Positions 36,450 through 46,814 of a stretch of DNA of 64,000 nucleotides are shown here, piece by piece; position 1 is the first letter of the stretch; each line of letters begins with the position of its first letter. Both the position numbers and the translations under genes were made by a program. Under the pieces are notes generated by a model. It ran no database searches. It was not told the DNA's origin and saw nothing but the letters and a program-made list of their open reading frames with translations. This stretch comes from Stichopus chloronotus (lineage: Eukaryota; Echinodermata; Holothuroidea; Aspidochirotida; Stichopodidae), in the NCBI GenBank assembly GCA_021234535.1, contig CM037833.1:3726397-3790396 (forward strand). Direction: 5' to 3'.

Positions 36450-37833
36450 CTAATTACATGCAACCGCATTTTCGAAAATTAAATTAGCAAAACAAGTAGG
36501 ACAAGGAGCAATAGTTTTTTGATCATTAGGAGGGATCTGATAGAAAAATTGAAATACTTTCCATCTAACGGCCATCATTTCGGTTCTCCCTTTCATCCAC
36601 TTCACCCCCACGAACGTACACAAGTTGATGCTTGCCTGTAGCGAAAATTGGAGTATCATTTTCAAAACAAATGTCGTTTGAGAAATGCGTTTGGGGGGGG
36701 GGGGCAGGGAGGTGAACTAAGCTCCCCTCTAACAGTAACAACAAATCATGCCAGGGAAATAATTTCCTTGCTCCAACGAAAATCATTTAAAAATAAGACT
36801 TCGGCATTTTCGGCCCCCACCCACGCAAAACTACCTGTAGCCGGATTAGAGAACGCTTTAAATATTTTTGTTAACGGACTCAGTATGAACGTTTTGCCAC
36901 AATTAGGTGGACCGATAATCATAATATTCCTATATTTGCCTCTCCCCTTCTCTAGCAACGTAAATACTGACGTGGCAAATAAATTAGCACATATTTTGTT
37001 TTTAGTCAAAATGTCGTCAGCACACGTCCTCCACAGATCCGGCGCAAACACACTCATCTTCTCGAGCTTTTTTAAGGATGTCAATCCGAGAGAGCTGACT
37101 TCTTCTCAATTGAGCCTCTGCTTCTTCCATCTCCCATCCTGCCTGCAAAGTATAAGTGTCATGTAATACAAATGAACTTAGTTCAATTTTCTATTTAATT
37201 TTATTCATAATTACGTTCATGATATCCACCTCAATCGTTTCATTGACCACACGTTTGCCTCTACTGATTATGAATTCGGCCAAATCAGTTTTCCCTTCCG
37301 CTTTCTGGTGATTGGCTAGGGCAAGTAGGGCAAGGCGCGTTTTGATTCCCCTTGAAACGGCTATTTGGGAGACATCATAACATGAGAGGCGGGCCTTTTT
37401 TCGCGGATTTGGACCACTTGATTTTTTCTTCATTTTATGGTGCGCTTTTGATAACGCTAGTGGTGTTTCCTGACGGGCCATCTTCTGATTTGATTGCGTC
37501 ACCGTCCTCTTTGGTAACGTACTTCCAAGCGCTATAGTAATTGTAGTGACTGTCTGAAAAGTGCACAGTTATTCCATTGGTGTTTGGTAAGTGCCGTCGA
37601 ACCTTTAACCACCGGTGACACTTACTTAACTTATCTTCGTGGTATTCCGGACCACAAACCCAGTGAAGCACTTTTGCGCCCGTCAATGATTCCTCAAACG
37701 CAGCTAACACCATCGAAGAAAAGTGTTCACGTGACGTAACTAAATCTTCGTTAGCTTGGCTGTATGTAATTAAATAAACTTCGCGAACTTGTCTATCGCC
37801 TAACTCGTTGTCGGAACCCGCCATTTTACACAA
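36450..37833 (-). pseudogene. Rep-like protein: HUH-type nuclease plus SF3 helicase, with an intron, broken
   Basis: The first frame (37833-37435) has YLITYSQ at residues 20-26, suiting Rep motif 1, and NYYSAWKYVTKED near 98-110, whose Tyr/Lys arrangement suits the nucleophile motif; I cannot find a clear His-hydrophobic-His pair between them. A basic linker follows (37502-37230). It ends at a donor (GAG|GTGGAT), an 87-base intron (37229-37143) and a pyrimidine-rich TTTGCAG acceptor, phase 0. The helicase has GPPNCGKT (Walker A), AEVLFLNDFRW (Walker B region) and PIFATGK (motif C region). Frames change near 37490, 37040, 36785 and around the G-run at 36695. HUH plus SF3 is the layout of replication proteins of parvoviruses, CRESS-DNA viruses and related genomic elements; the closest group cannot be told here. 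No termini found. Confidence 0.7.
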
Positions 37834-37839
37834 GCCGTT

Positions 37840-38550
37840 ATTACTTAAGAGGCATACACTAACTCCACTTAATGGTATCTGTAAACATGCATATATATTT
37901 CACAAATATAAACACTTCTGATATGTACTACGCCGTTTAAGTTTCTTAACTCAAGAATTAAAATATCGCATCTTCCTAGCTAATGAATTTGTAATTTATG
38001 ACCAACGTCACAATACCACAATGCATGAATATTTATTACCGATACATGTGACGCAGAAGAGATAGACATGTATGGCATCATGTGATGATTGACTGTGTCA
38101 TATATGCGCACGTACATTTCTCATTTTATTTCGCCATATATATTAATGTATACCTACAAATGAAGTTTAATATTCATTCTTATGTAATTACTTGGAGGGA
38201 GCGTGAACGTTGCAATTGAAAATAAATTGGAATAAATTAATATACACCTCTTTTCAATGTAGTTTATCCGCCGTATGTGTCTCAATTGTTTCTTTTTTTT
38301 TGTGGGGGTTGGTTTTTCCAATAGAGAGGCCGCCTTCACTTAATAAGCCTCATCAATTATTGTGTCAATTGTCACTCCTTAATTGCTGTCACATAATTAA
38401 CTACAGCATAACATTAAACCCACGTGAACATATCTCCAAATATGCCCTCATATGTTCTAATGTTAAAAAAACAGCCCCCGTTGTTTCTGACTAACCCGAT
38501 GCAAAATAACTCATTTTCCCGCGTTCCCGGGACTGCTTCTAAACACGCAA
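37840..38550. other. No recognised gene
   Basis: AT-rich stretch upstream (minus) of the Rep-like gene. I looked for inverted termini flanking that gene and found none. Confidence 0.45.
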
Positions 38551-38556
38551 AATTCT

Positions 38557-38713
38557 CAATCTTGGACAAAATTGTTGGGACACTGTCATACTTTCTGACT
38601 ATATTCCAACATCTTCCTTCACTGGATAACATGAAACCCCGCGCGACCGAGTTTTTCTGCAGCCAACATTGAAAGGGGGAGCGGGGTGTCCCAAGGAATT
38701 TTGTCCAAGATTG
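38557..38713 (+). mobile_element. MITE copy 2
   Basis: CAATCTTGGACAAAATTGTT... to ...AAGGAATTTTGTCCAAGATTG, same orientation as copy 1 but with about 35 internal bases missing (after CCCCGCGC). TA follows the right end. Confidence 0.75.
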
Positions 38714-39186
38714 TAGCTGGAAACTGGAGGGCTTCTTTTCACCGGACATCGAGTTGTCGTCAGTGTATCAGCTTTATATCGGCGTCGTCTCGCTCGTACG
38801 TAGTCAGGGCTACCGGGCAAAGTAGGTCTTCTAACGCTCGTAACGCTCTTCGTAACGCTTGGCGCTGGTTGTAACGGTGTCCCCTCGAGGTGTGTATTGC
38901 TGCACACCATGTTGAGATAGTGCTCCTATGTTGATTGGTATTATCGTTTGAGCATTTTGAAGATCGGCCCGTGGATAAGGGACTGGCGTATGAGTTTAAA
39001 CTTAATAAACTGCTTCTCCGTAGGATGCGTCGGTCGCCAATTTGAGTAAATTAGACAGCAAGTCGCACGAAAATGGCCCCTCTCCTTACACGTTGGCCCA
39101 CGTGGCTCGGGCACCCTGGATGTCCAACATTGGTCAATACTGTACTATCTTCTGGCTTGATAACTGCCTTCCATACGCTGCCACCA
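38714..39186 (-). other. Probable gypsy leader with primer-binding site
   Basis: TGGTGGCAGCG at 39186-39176 (minus) follows the LTR end directly. The leader has no long convincing frame and is cut by MITE copy 2. It could belong to the same element whose gag-pol remnant lies at 33442-31861. Confidence 0.4.
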
Positions 39187-39564
39187 TGTCGTGTTTTCTT
39201 ATGAAATAATCGTAGTGTTCTTTGAGGCAGAAATAATACAGGAGACAACCATTGAATCTTCTTGATGTATTCAATGTATCTCCATGAAAAATAACGTAGT
39301 ACAGAAGATGTCTCTCAGACAACAAAAGATGATAACGAAAGGTGCGTGATGTCTGGTGGACAGCCAGGGTGGAAGAGAACTAACACGTGGCGTGCCTTCT
39401 ACTGTATACGATACACTCCTTGGCTGCTTACGTAATAACTGCATGCCACTTACATTCTTGCAATATTGTTTACAGTAAACACAACTAAATATTCATTACA
39501 TTGCAATAACATTACATATGTTGCTAAAGTAGGCCCACTATCATAGGCTTAGCGGAACTTACAT
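39187..39564 (-). repeat. Probable 5' LTR of a gypsy element (minus orientation)
   Basis: On plus the segment runs TGTCGTG...ACTTACA. Its first 68 bases match 31861-31928 with four differences, and both copies begin at the same TGTCG, so this is a real element boundary. Immediately beyond it (minus strand, 39186 downwards) comes TGGTGGCAGCGTATGG, suitable as a tRNA primer-binding site. The right limit at 39564 is an estimate. The leader would run down to MITE copy 2 at 38713. Confidence 0.55.
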
Positions 39565-41740
39565 CTTGCGAAGGAGGGGATTCGTCCGAACCCCCTACAT
39601 ACGGGCCAGTATAAAAGTAAAGCTGTACCACATGATGCAAACACCACAATTAACGATGGTATTGTTCCTTGTAATAATCACAGTAGTAAATGGTGGCCCA
39701 TGTTGCATTTATTTCTACAGGAAAAGCAATCCATTGGCAAATCCTCAAAAGTCGGATACTTAAAAGAGGTAAATGCCAGTTGCCGAGATGTGATACACAA
39801 CATGAAGTTGACTCAAATGGATGCATTGCGCACACTGAAAGTCATTCACCACATGTTGCCGAGATGTGTGGTACAACAGAAGTTTACTATGGGACTACCA
39901 GCTCCAGTCAAGATGACAAGCAGTGCTGATGTTGTCAAGGTTAGTGCCAATGTGCCATCAACTGATTGTTGAGTGGACTCTGACAGTGACAACAAAGCCT
40001 CGAAGTTGAGATCGATTCTGTTCACAAAGAGACGGGAGTGATGTTAGGAATTGGTTCAATAATCATGATGTGGAGACAGTGACAATGGTGAGTCTGAATC
40101 CAGTGTAGATAAGTAGCATAGTGTTGTACAGACATGATCATTCTACGCCACAGTACTCAAAAAGGGTCATACAAAGTGCAGTCTTGCGGTATTACCAGTG
40201 TTTATTAACCTTTTCGTTATTCCCCTCAGACAGTCCGATAACACAAGGTTAAACACCCACCCACCCACCCACAATACATTATCGTGTTATGTGGAGTTTA
40301 AGGGGGTTTTTCAGTCTTGCCCCAGTGACGGAAGTTCTACGTAAGTAACACAGAAAGTTCCCGTTAGAGAGAGACGTCAGAACAGAAACATTTAGATCAG
40401 AGTCCCATTTCATTACTTCATTCGACTGGCACATAAAACGAGAATTAAATGGACAGAGAAAAAGCGTGGAGAAATACGGTTACACAGGCCTAAATAGTGT
40501 ACAGAGAGAACGACGTTGACAGTTCGACAATCGATGTATCAGTGCGGGCCCTGTGGCTGACGCTTGGCCTCCTGGCTTCCCGAGGTAGATGGTCACGAAG
40601 TCTACGCAACAACGTTGCCCAATCGTAGAGCCCACGATCGTTTTCTGTTTATAATGTTTTACCTTGACTAATCTGACTGTCTGAGGGGAATAAAGAAAGA
40701 CAAAGGTAATTCCTTAGGACAAACTACGGTCCTGTGCTGAGGTCCAGTAACCATGAGTGTTATCACTCTCTAGTAATTTTTGCAAACTACAAAAAACATG
40801 TGACGCCTTGTGAACACGATATCTCCAGACGGGAGGCTTGTAGTGATGTGTCATATTTGGTCTGTGGGTGTACCATACTGAGTGCAAGGAGCCTTTGTTC
40901 TTCAAACCACTCTGGACTGAAAGATCGACGCTTAACGGCATCCAACACGCGGAGGACATTTTACTTTGTTTTCCTCGGTACCTAACCATTATGTTATCAC
41001 TGATAATGAATTTACGAGCATCATTGCTAATGATTATTTTTCTCATTCTATGAACTCATTCACAGGGAAACGAGGTTTACCACCTGTTAGTGTCCTTTTT
41101 CCTTTTGGTATGAGATGTAGCAGAGGAATGGGGTGCTGCTTTAGGAATTTGGGATTTACTTCATCATGTGCTGGTCTTCTCTATGACTCTTTGTCTGACA
41201 TCTTTGTACCCTTAACTTTGGTCTTCTTCATCAAGGTGGGAAGAAACGTTTGTGGCTACAACGTTCTCTTTGCAGACATTTTTCGTACTCTGAATATTGC
41301 TCTTATCAGAAGTATCAGGTAACTTTCTTTTGTAGTGCTGCCCCTATCAGACACCTTTGCAGCCTCAACACTGTTATTATCACCTAGGGAAGAAACATTT
41401 GCACCTCACCTACAATGGTATTTCACTTCATGTTGCTTTCCTTAGTGTTCTGGGATTTTAAGTGACTTAGATCATTCAACTTATTAGCAACCATACATTG
41501 TTCAAGACTAGAAGCTCTGTTGATATTTTTGGAGCTCCCTGTTGTTCCTTCTCTGGAAGAACCACATTACAACATGAATAGGCCTTGAAAAAACATTTAT
41601 GGAATTCAATAATGATCTTCCAAAAAACATCGGTACAGGCTCCAAGATGATACAGTGTTCCTTTTGCAACTAGAATCAATAAAAGCACCTAGGCCTACAG
41701 TGGCTTAAAAACTTACTCTGATTCTTGTCCACCTTTGTTT
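39565..41740. other. No recognised gene
   Basis: A coding-like stretch at 39716-39972 follows a good acceptor (TATTTCTACAG|GAAAAG) and reads SSKVGYLKEVNASCRDVIHNM, but I know no relative. A CCCA microsatellite lies at about 40250-40275. Other frames (40714-41322, 41476-41688) are anonymous. Confidence 0.4.
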
Positions 41741-41941
41741 GAGGTCAGAAACTGAAGCTTAGCTCCAAAGAATTGATCTAGCAATGTCCCAGGAAGTCAA
41801 TGATCCAAGTAGAAGTATATATCTCCTCTAGAGTGTCATCAGCTGAACACGGCTACTGCTTTGTTGCTCATAAGATGGCATGCACAATCAAAAGGGTATA
41901 TGTGCAGCTGTCTTTTGGTTATGTATGCAACTACACCTTTA

Positions 41942-42863
41942 ACCTACACACTACCAAATGAATCACAAAATTAAGTTCATTACAAGAATAGATCCACGCA
42001 GATCAGTATATACATATGTACAGGACCTCCAAAAATTACAGTTCAGTACCACCCGGTCCGCCCCACCGAAGCAAGTGGACCCCGCCGTCTGCCAAACGTC
42101 GACCTAGACAAACGTTCGAAGTCGGACTCAACCCTCAACCTAACCTCCGCCCTCACCGATGCCAAGACGTCGTCCGCAGGCCGCCCCTCTCCCCTATATA
42201 CAATATTACAACGGTCCCTCCATAAGGGCCAGTTTTATGGAGGCCGATACAAAAGTAAGAATGTCGCGAACACTTGTGCTACACAACGGGGGAGATTGAC
42301 CATATAAAACATAATCCTGGCTGACCGCCCATGTGTTGCAAAACGTGAGACCATTCCCAGAGGAGGGCCACAAAGTCACACTACCAAAACGCATGTGGAA
42401 CATTCTCCCACTTTGTTCATCCAAGACGCTACTGAAGGCGATTAAGATTAGTTACAATGGCGTTATGTGCGACCTGACACAACAGGTCTCGTCAGCGAAA
42501 GTCAAGTGACCTGCTGTGAACCACGCTCCCGGACCCGAAAATAGCCTGACATAGGGCCCCCGCACTAGATCGTGAGACATCCCCCACAGATGACAATACG
42601 GAGAAGGTCCCTCATGTGGCCGTAGGCCCTCGTGGGCCTCCAGCTATGGGGGGCACTGTTGTTAAACAGGGAGACGAAAAACCGGCGGAATGAAATCCCT
42701 AACAGCGAACAAAGTGGGCAAACGGCATGCTACTGTCAACAGCACTATAAGCACACTTGGTCAGGAGAAACGGAGTTTGGAAGGAAAATGCACAAGGCCC
42801 AATCCCCCCACTCCTAAGGTCCGGTACACTACCCGTCATTTGACCAACTCCGTCTTCCGTATC
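41942..42863 (-). mobile_element. L1-type LINE copy D with 14-bp target duplication
   Basis: CAACTACACCTTTA occurs at 41928-41941 and 42864-42877, bounding the insert. The inside aligns (minus) with the C-terminal coding end of copies A and B, with many small differences and about 50-base losses. The last ~90 bases of the 3' tail seen in A, B and C are absent. Older or from another subfamily than A and B. Confidence 0.85.
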
Positions 42864-43183
42864 CAACTACACCTTTATTTTTCCCCATCATAACGGAAGC
42901 GTTATCTGCATGCAGCAAAAGAAATGCATTGGTAGCAAGACTATATGGTCCAGTGATGATTCTGCCATCATGATCCCCCAGAGCATTCAATATCGCTGAT
43001 GTCTTAGTTCGTGCACATTCATATTGCTGTGATAGCTTTCAATCAGTAGACATTTTTTGAGCAGCGTTCCTGCATGATCACAAATTCCTATGGGGAGGTT
43101 GTCTTCGACGTGGCAAAGCACAACCTCTGCATCGATTTCTTCAAACCGTGATTCTCGAGTAAGAAAATCAGACATTTTCGAGT

Positions 43184-44968
43184 TTGAGGTTATGCTCGCA
43201 ATGTTCCTGCGGTGTCGGTCTGTCAAAACATGCTTCACGCAATCATTTCTGGTTGATGCGGGACTTAGTTGAATTTGTTATTGACCGTGACCTCCCATGT
43301 GCGCTTGTCTCCCTCGATCAGGAGAAGGCCTTTGACATGGTTGATCACGGTTTTCTCCTTAAAGTGTTGGCGAAGTTTAATTTAAATCCAGATTTTGTTG
43401 CATGGGTGAATTTACTGTATAGTAATGTAAGCGGTTGTGTTATTGTGAATGGCTTTTCATCGGGCACCTTCAGAGTCCAGCGCGGGGTACGACAAGGATG
43501 TCCCCTCTCACCTCTCCTCTATGTTTTGTTTAGTGAATCCCTTGTAAGAGCCTTACAAGTCAACCCTTTGTTTCGTCCGTTCAATATTCCTGGTGGATCT
43601 GTGGTCAAGTGTCTTCAGTACGCTGATGACGTCACTTGCGTAGTCTCTGACGTGGCCTCCTTCAGGGCCCTTACTGGCACGCTGGCTACCTTTCAAAGAG
43701 CTACAGGTGCCAGACTGAACCCAACAAAAACCAAAGGACTTCGTCTAGGTGGGTGGCGATATAGACAACTGCCCTTCGCGGCATCGTGGGTGGATGGCGC
43801 AATAAAAATTAATGGTATATGGTTTGGTTATGGTTCGCCGGAGTCACTTACCTGGAATGAGAAAGTGGACCTGGTGGAGGCTAGGTTGGAGGACTTCAGG
43901 GATCGCTACATTAGCTTGTTGGGGAAGGTTACTGTTATCAATCGTTTCGTTTACCCTCTCTTGTGGTACCCGGGCACTGTTCTGGTTGCTCCAGATGGTG
44001 TCCTGGCTCGACTCGAGAGGGCCGTGTTTAGTTTTTTATGGTCAGGGAAGACGGAGTTGGTGAAAAGAAGGGTAGTGTATCAGGACCTTAGGAGTGGGGG
44101 ATTGGGCCTTGTGCATTTTCCCTCCAAGCTCCGTTTTCTCCTGACCAAATGTGTTTATAGTGCTGTTGACAGCAACATGCCGTTTGCCTATTTTGTTCGT
44201 TATTGGGGAGGGCTTTCTTTCCGCCGTTTTTTCCCCTCCCTTTTTAGCAACAGTGCTCCCCACAGCTGGAGGCCCACGAAGGCCTACGGCCACATGAGGG
44301 ACACTCTCCGTATTATGTCATCCGCGGGGGACGTCTCGCAATCCAGTGCGGGGACTCAATATCGGGCTATTTTTGATGAATTGGTCGGCCAGGTCCATCC
44401 AACCGACTATGCTTCGGGGCCGGAAGTGTGGAGTGCAGTTCACAGCAGGTCACTTGACTTTCGCCGGCGAGACCTGTTGTGGCGAATTGCACATGACGCC
44501 ATTGTAACCAACCTCAAGCGCCATCGGTGGCGTCTTGGAGATGGCATTTGCCCCCGCAATGGATGTACAAGATGGGAGAGTGTTCCACATGTGTTTTGGC
44601 ATTGTGACTTTGTGGCCCTCCTTTGGGATTGGTTTGAAGTCCTGACTGATCGCCTCACGTTTTGTAACACATGGACGGTCAGCCGGGACTACGTTTTGTA
44701 TGGTCTCTCTCCCCCATTGTGCAACAGAAGTGTTCGCGAGATACTTACCTTTGTATCCGCCTCCATAAAGTTGGCCGTATGGAGAGACCGTTGTAATATT
44801 GTATTTAGGGGTGAGGGGCGGCCTGCGGACGTCGTCTTGGCATCGTTGAAGGCGGAGGTTAGGTTGAGGGTTGAGTCAGACTTCGTTCGTTACTCTAGGT
44901 CGACGTTTGGCAGACGGTGGGGTCCAATTGCTTCGGTGCGGGCGGGCCGATTGGTGTTGAAGTTGTAA
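43184..44968 (+). CDS. L1-type reverse transcriptase C-terminal part, open (truncated LINE copy B)
   Basis: A 594-codon open frame. The first ~22 codons come from the hAT-like flank, so the start is accidental. From about residue 25 it is LINE: DLVEFVIDRDLPCALVSLDQ (first catalytic Asp region, 45-51), RQGCPLSPLLYV (103-114), LQYADDVTCVV with the catalytic pair at 148-149, thumb, a connection region (LLGKVTVINRFVYPLLWY), LRSGGLGLVHFPSK and a C-terminal zinc-finger-like motif (CPRNGCTRWESVPHVFWHCD). The reading frame is uninterrupted to the stop at 44966-44968, indicating a recent insertion. Without the endonuclease and N-terminal RT it cannot mobilise itself. Confidence 0.85.
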   Translation: MRLCSQCSCGVGLSKHASRNHFWLMRDLVEFVIDRDLPCALVSLDQEKAFDMVDHGFLLKVLAKFNLNPDFVAWVNLLYSNVSGCVIVNGFSSGTFRVQRGVRQGCPLSPLLYVLFSESLVRALQVNPLFRPFNIPGGSVVKCLQYADDVTCVVSDVASFRALTGTLATFQRATGARLNPTKTKGLRLGGWRYRQLPFAASWVDGAIKINGIWFGYGSPESLTWNEKVDLVEARLEDFRDRYISLLGKVTVINRFVYPLLWYPGTVLVAPDGVLARLERAVFSFLWSGKTELVKRRVVYQDLRSGGLGLVHFPSKLRFLLTKCVYSAVDSNMPFAYFVRYWGGLSFRRFFPSLFSNSAPHSWRPTKAYGHMRDTLRIMSSAGDVSQSSAGTQYRAIFDELVGQVHPTDYASGPEVWSAVHSRSLDFRRRDLLWRIAHDAIVTNLKRHRWRLGDGICPRNGCTRWESVPHVFWHCDFVALLWDWFEVLTDRLTFCNTWTVSRDYVLYGLSPPLCNRSVREILTFVSASIKLAVWRDRCNIVFRGEGRPADVVLASLKAEVRLRVESDFVRYSRSTFGRRWGPIASVRAGRLVLKL

Positions 44969-45148
44969 TTTTTTTGTGGTTCTTGTACATATGTACATAT
45001 ACTGTATTTGTGTGGTTCTATTACTGTAAGGAACATAATTTTCTGTTTCATTTGGTAGTGTGTAAATAGTTCGCGTTTTTGCTTTTCCTGAGCCGGTTTG
45101 TGTTTGTATTTGTTTTGTTTCTGTGCCGTTTTTACGCACTTGAAAAGT
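43249..45148 (+). mobile_element. L1-type LINE copy B, 5'-truncated, 12-bp target duplication
   Basis: ACGCAATCATTT at 43237-43248 and 45149-45160 brackets the insert. It starts inside the reverse-transcriptase domain (matching copy A from about 30850 downwards) and ends CACTTGAAAAGT after a ~180-base 3' untranslated tail. Nearly identical to copy A but in opposite orientation and without A's indels. Confidence 0.92.
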
Positions 45149-45517
45149 ACGCAATCATTTCTTTCTTATGTATTGCCTTTCTGTTACTTCGTAATGACAG
45201 GCCATTCGGCGCTGTAGGCTTCCTTGTATTTTTGGTCCACGCTCTTAGCCCTCTTTTTGGCTCCCATTGCCAGCCTATGCTCTGACGAAGATGAGTTTAT
45301 TTTTTGATTATTCATTATTCCTGGTAACGACATGTAGCATAGGCACATACACTCCTTGTTCTACGTGAAAAAGTAAAAAGAGCGCCAAGGATTAACAATA
45401 TACATACGTGAACAAGGATTATCAATGAAGGAGAAGGCCTAACGAGGATATTCAAACACCTAAATTCTACGTAAATCGGAATTTTGTGACACACCAACGT
45501 TATGGCGTAACACCAGT

Positions 45518-45950
45518 CTAAAAATCGTAATCATTCCGCCAAAATCGTAATAGTTGGCATCTCTGTTCAGAGTGCTGCATCTTGGTCATTTTGAAAAGTA
45601 ACTTTTCTCCAGCTACATTTACGTACATTGGGTAGTTGTCACTCAGTCGGATTTCTGGTACTTCAACATTTGCAACTAGATTTTCATTTGTGGTGTAAAG
45701 ATGGTCAATCAGACTGGTTGTATAGTCAGTAACTCGCTGACTTTCTGCAATATATTTAAATTTAAATGACAAAGAATCACTCTTATCATGACGAGATGTA
45801 CATGGAGCATTTCACATTATGGAATCTGTAGCCAAACTACTTCAATATTGTCTACTTCATACTCTCTTCTTCTTACAAATGGTGTGTTTTCATCTATCCT
45901 TACGTAGAGGATCTGCATTAAGGAAAGACTATATTTAGAAAACCTACATG
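45518..45950 (-). pseudogene. CR1-type LINE endonuclease fragment
   Basis: Minus-strand pieces: ILYVRIDENTPFVRRREYEVDNIEVVWLQI (about 45930-45820, end of the frame 46203-45817), then VTDYTTSLIDHLYTTNENL and EIRLSDNYPMYV (45772-45518). The SLIDHLYTT and LSDNYPM blocks are the C-terminal landmarks of apurinic-type LINE endonucleases (usually SLID.I and LSDHYP). The active-site His of SDH is Asn here. A shift separates the two pieces. No reverse transcriptase follows. Confidence 0.7.
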
Positions 45951-46436
45951 AAGGCCCTTCACAATTGGTTTGGTGTTTTGAAAATGTGAATGGAATTTTT
46001 TTTAACATGCAAAATGTTTCTTTGTACCCTTGGCGGCCACACATTCTGCATACCACTGGGTATATTGGTAATTGCCGGTAGGGAAATGCCGGTTTGGATA
46101 AGAGAAACAGCACAATAGTTTCATCAGTTTTTTCATTGAAGTTCCTCTTTGGTAAAAGTCTGAAGAGAATTACGCCACTGGGTGTACAGTCATAATATTC
46201 CACTGACGCTTATTAAAAAAAAGTAGACCATAGCTGAAATGGGAGGGCAGACCGCATATATAGGCAGAGGTATGGGAGCATTCTATCTCCTTCACAGCCT
46301 CAAAATAGACAGAAATGTAATCCTTGCCAAATCAACAGAGCTGTCACTTTGGTTGTACAGTTTGTACAATTTCGTTTCGCATATCAATACTTCACCACGC
46401 TAATGATATTTCGCGAAACAGAACGTGTTTTCATGG

Positions 46437-46812
46437 TAAGGTGGGTGGCGATATAAACAATTGCCCTTCGCGGCACCGTGGGTGGATGTCGCATAAAAAA
46501 TTAATGGTAGATGGTTTGGTTATGGTTCACCAGAGTCACTTCAGGGATCGCTTCATTAGGCCTGTTGGGGAAGGTTACTGTTATCAATCGTTTCATTTAC
46601 CCTTTCTTGTGGTACCCGGTCACTGTTCTGGTTGCTCCAGATGGTGTCCTGGCTCGACTCGAGAGGACCGTGTTTGGTTTTTTATGGTCAGAGAAGACGG
46701 AGTTGGTCACAAGAAGGGTTGTGTACCAGGACCTTAGGAGTGGGGGATTGGGCCTTGAGTATTTTCCTTCGAAGCTCCGTTTTTTTCCTGACCAAATGTG
46801 TTTATAGTGTTT
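46437..46812 (+). mobile_element. L1-type LINE internal scrap (copy E)
   Basis: Matches copy B at about 43749-44160, with a ~45-base loss near 46543. It encodes LLGKVTVINRFIYPFLWYP and LRSGGLGLEYFPSK. Truncated at both sides. Confidence 0.85.
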
Positions 46813-46814
46813 TG

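Larger units (their letters stand above)
41750..45315 (-). pseudogene. hAT-like transposase remnant, split by two LINE insertions
   Basis: Reading on minus: KKRAKSVDQKYKEAYSAEWPVITK (45315-45184); then beyond LINE copy B, CVKHVLTDRHRRNIASITSN, EEIDAEVVLCHVEDNLPIGICDHAG (43238-42987) and in a shifted frame ARTKTSAILNALGDHDGRIITGPYSLATNAF (about 43000-42890); then beyond LINE copy D, DCACHLMSNKAVAVF (about 41885). The order (BED-like start, a CVKH segment, a NLPI..CDH segment, RTKT and PYSLAT, then a CACHL box) matches a family of animal hAT-related transposases. No intact domain remains. Target duplications of both LINEs lie within it, so it predates them. Confidence 0.6.

Noticed and set aside
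36686..36707. Poly-G run as a regulatory element
   Set aside because: It lies inside the helicase coding remnant and explains a frameshift; similar homopolymers at 7465 and 51834 have no clear role.
43812..44063. 83-codon frame inside LINE copy B
   Set aside because: Out-of-frame shadow of the main 594-codon frame.
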